NCBI GenBank assembly: GCA_034666705.1
Contig: JAXDLH010000155.1
Span: 1 to 5,163 of the forward strand
DNA length: 5,163 nt
Direction of reading: 5' to 3'
Origin: JAXDLH01 sp034666705
Lineage (GTDB): Bacteria; Chloroflexota; UBA6077; SHYK01
In this document: in pieces, positions 4,886 to 5,163 of the stretch
How positions within the stretch are numbered: the first letter of the stretch is position 1
How the letters are laid out: each line of letters begins with the position of its first letter
Made by a program: the position numbers and the translations under genes
Notes under the pieces: generated by a model
Seen by the model: the letters and a program-made list of their open reading frames with translations, nothing else
What the model was told of the DNA's origin: nothing
Databases searched by the model: none

Positions 4886-5163
4886 TCACGCGCTCGGGGT
4901 GAGCAGCGTGCCCACGCTCGCCGGGTCGAGCAGCGCCCGAATCAGCACGTGCGGCTGTCGTCCATCAACGATTTGCGCCTCGCGCGTCGCTGCCAGCGCG
5001 CGGATGCAGGCATCGACCTTCGGGATCATCCCGCCGTAAATGACTCCCCGCCCGATCATCTGCCGCGCGGCATTGGCATCGAGACCGCGCAGCGCCTCGC
5101 CCGAATCGTCACGGATGCCATCGACGTCGGTCAAGGAGACGTAGCGGTCGGCTCCCAATGCCG
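4886..5163 (-). CDS. argB: Acetylglutamate kinase, C-terminal part
   Basis: The frame enters from the right edge and stops with TGA at 4888-4886; about 91 C-terminal residues are visible. ArgB phosphorylates N-acetylglutamate with ATP, the second step of arginine synthesis. Visible signatures of this amino acid kinase fold are ALGADRYVSLTDVDGIRDD (the nucleotide-binding LTDVDG turn), a helix with LDANAARQMIGRG, GGMIPKVDACIRAL (carrying the conserved lysine near the phosphates), then IVDGRQPHVLIRALLD and the terminal VGTLL. The N-terminal substrate site and any arginine-binding N-terminal helix are outside the window, so feedback sensitivity cannot be judged. A TTG at 5158 is in frame but is an internal leucine, not a start. 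Downstream on the same strand come the small ORF and argD, consistent with one operon. LysZ is a related alternative, but argD nearby fits ArgB. Confidence 0.92.
   Translation of the reverse strand, partial: ALGADRYVSLTDVDGIRDDSGEALRGLDANAARQMIGRGVIYGGMIPKVDACIRALAATREAQIVDGRQPHVLIRALLDPASVGTLLTPSA

Noticed and set aside
4494..5039. Plus-strand 181-codon frame opposite argD, the small ORF and argB
   Set aside because: It spans three oppositely oriented genes and gives a Ser/Arg/Ala-rich product typical of shadows in GC-rich DNA.

Overview
This is a GC-rich bacterial window with two oppositely oriented gene blocks that converge on a short repeat-bounded insertion. High GC, frequent GTG starts, tight 'translation' and 'arg' gene packing and the type of dispersed repeat in the middle would fit a Chloroflexota (Thermomicrobia-like) genome. 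That placement is an inference from gene style, not a demonstrated identification.

Left block, plus strand (1-3056): the C-terminal end of a histidyl-tRNA synthetase (anticodon-binding domain), then prfA (release factor 1, 4-nt overlap), prmC (the methyltransferase that modifies the GGQ glutamine of release factors, 2-nt gap), a 161-bp gap with some inverted-repeat structure, and a tsaC/sua5-family gene for tRNA t6A37 synthesis. All four genes act in tRNA function or translation termination. PrfA and PrmC are an enzyme-substrate pair encoded back to back. PrmC has NLPY where NPPY is the textbook motif.

Middle (3057-3520): between the two convergent stop codons lies a 388-bp unit (3093-3480) bounded by 37-bp inverted repeats that match at 34 of 37 positions. 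It encloses a small GIY-YIG nuclease gene, broken by an in-frame TAG and probable loss of an active-site tyrosine. The last eight codons and stop of that gene lie inside the right repeat. This looks like a decayed copy of a small repeat/nuclease mobile unit and is the most interesting object in the window.

Right block, minus strand (3521-5163): the 3' part of argB (N-acetylglutamate kinase), an easily missed 42-codon ORF with a very strong ribosome binding site, and argD (acetylornithine aminotransferase). These form an arginine biosynthesis operon read right to left. The small ORF is 18 nt after argB and 9 nt before argD. It encodes a short hydrophobic helix followed by a highly charged Arg/Glu tail and is not recognised.
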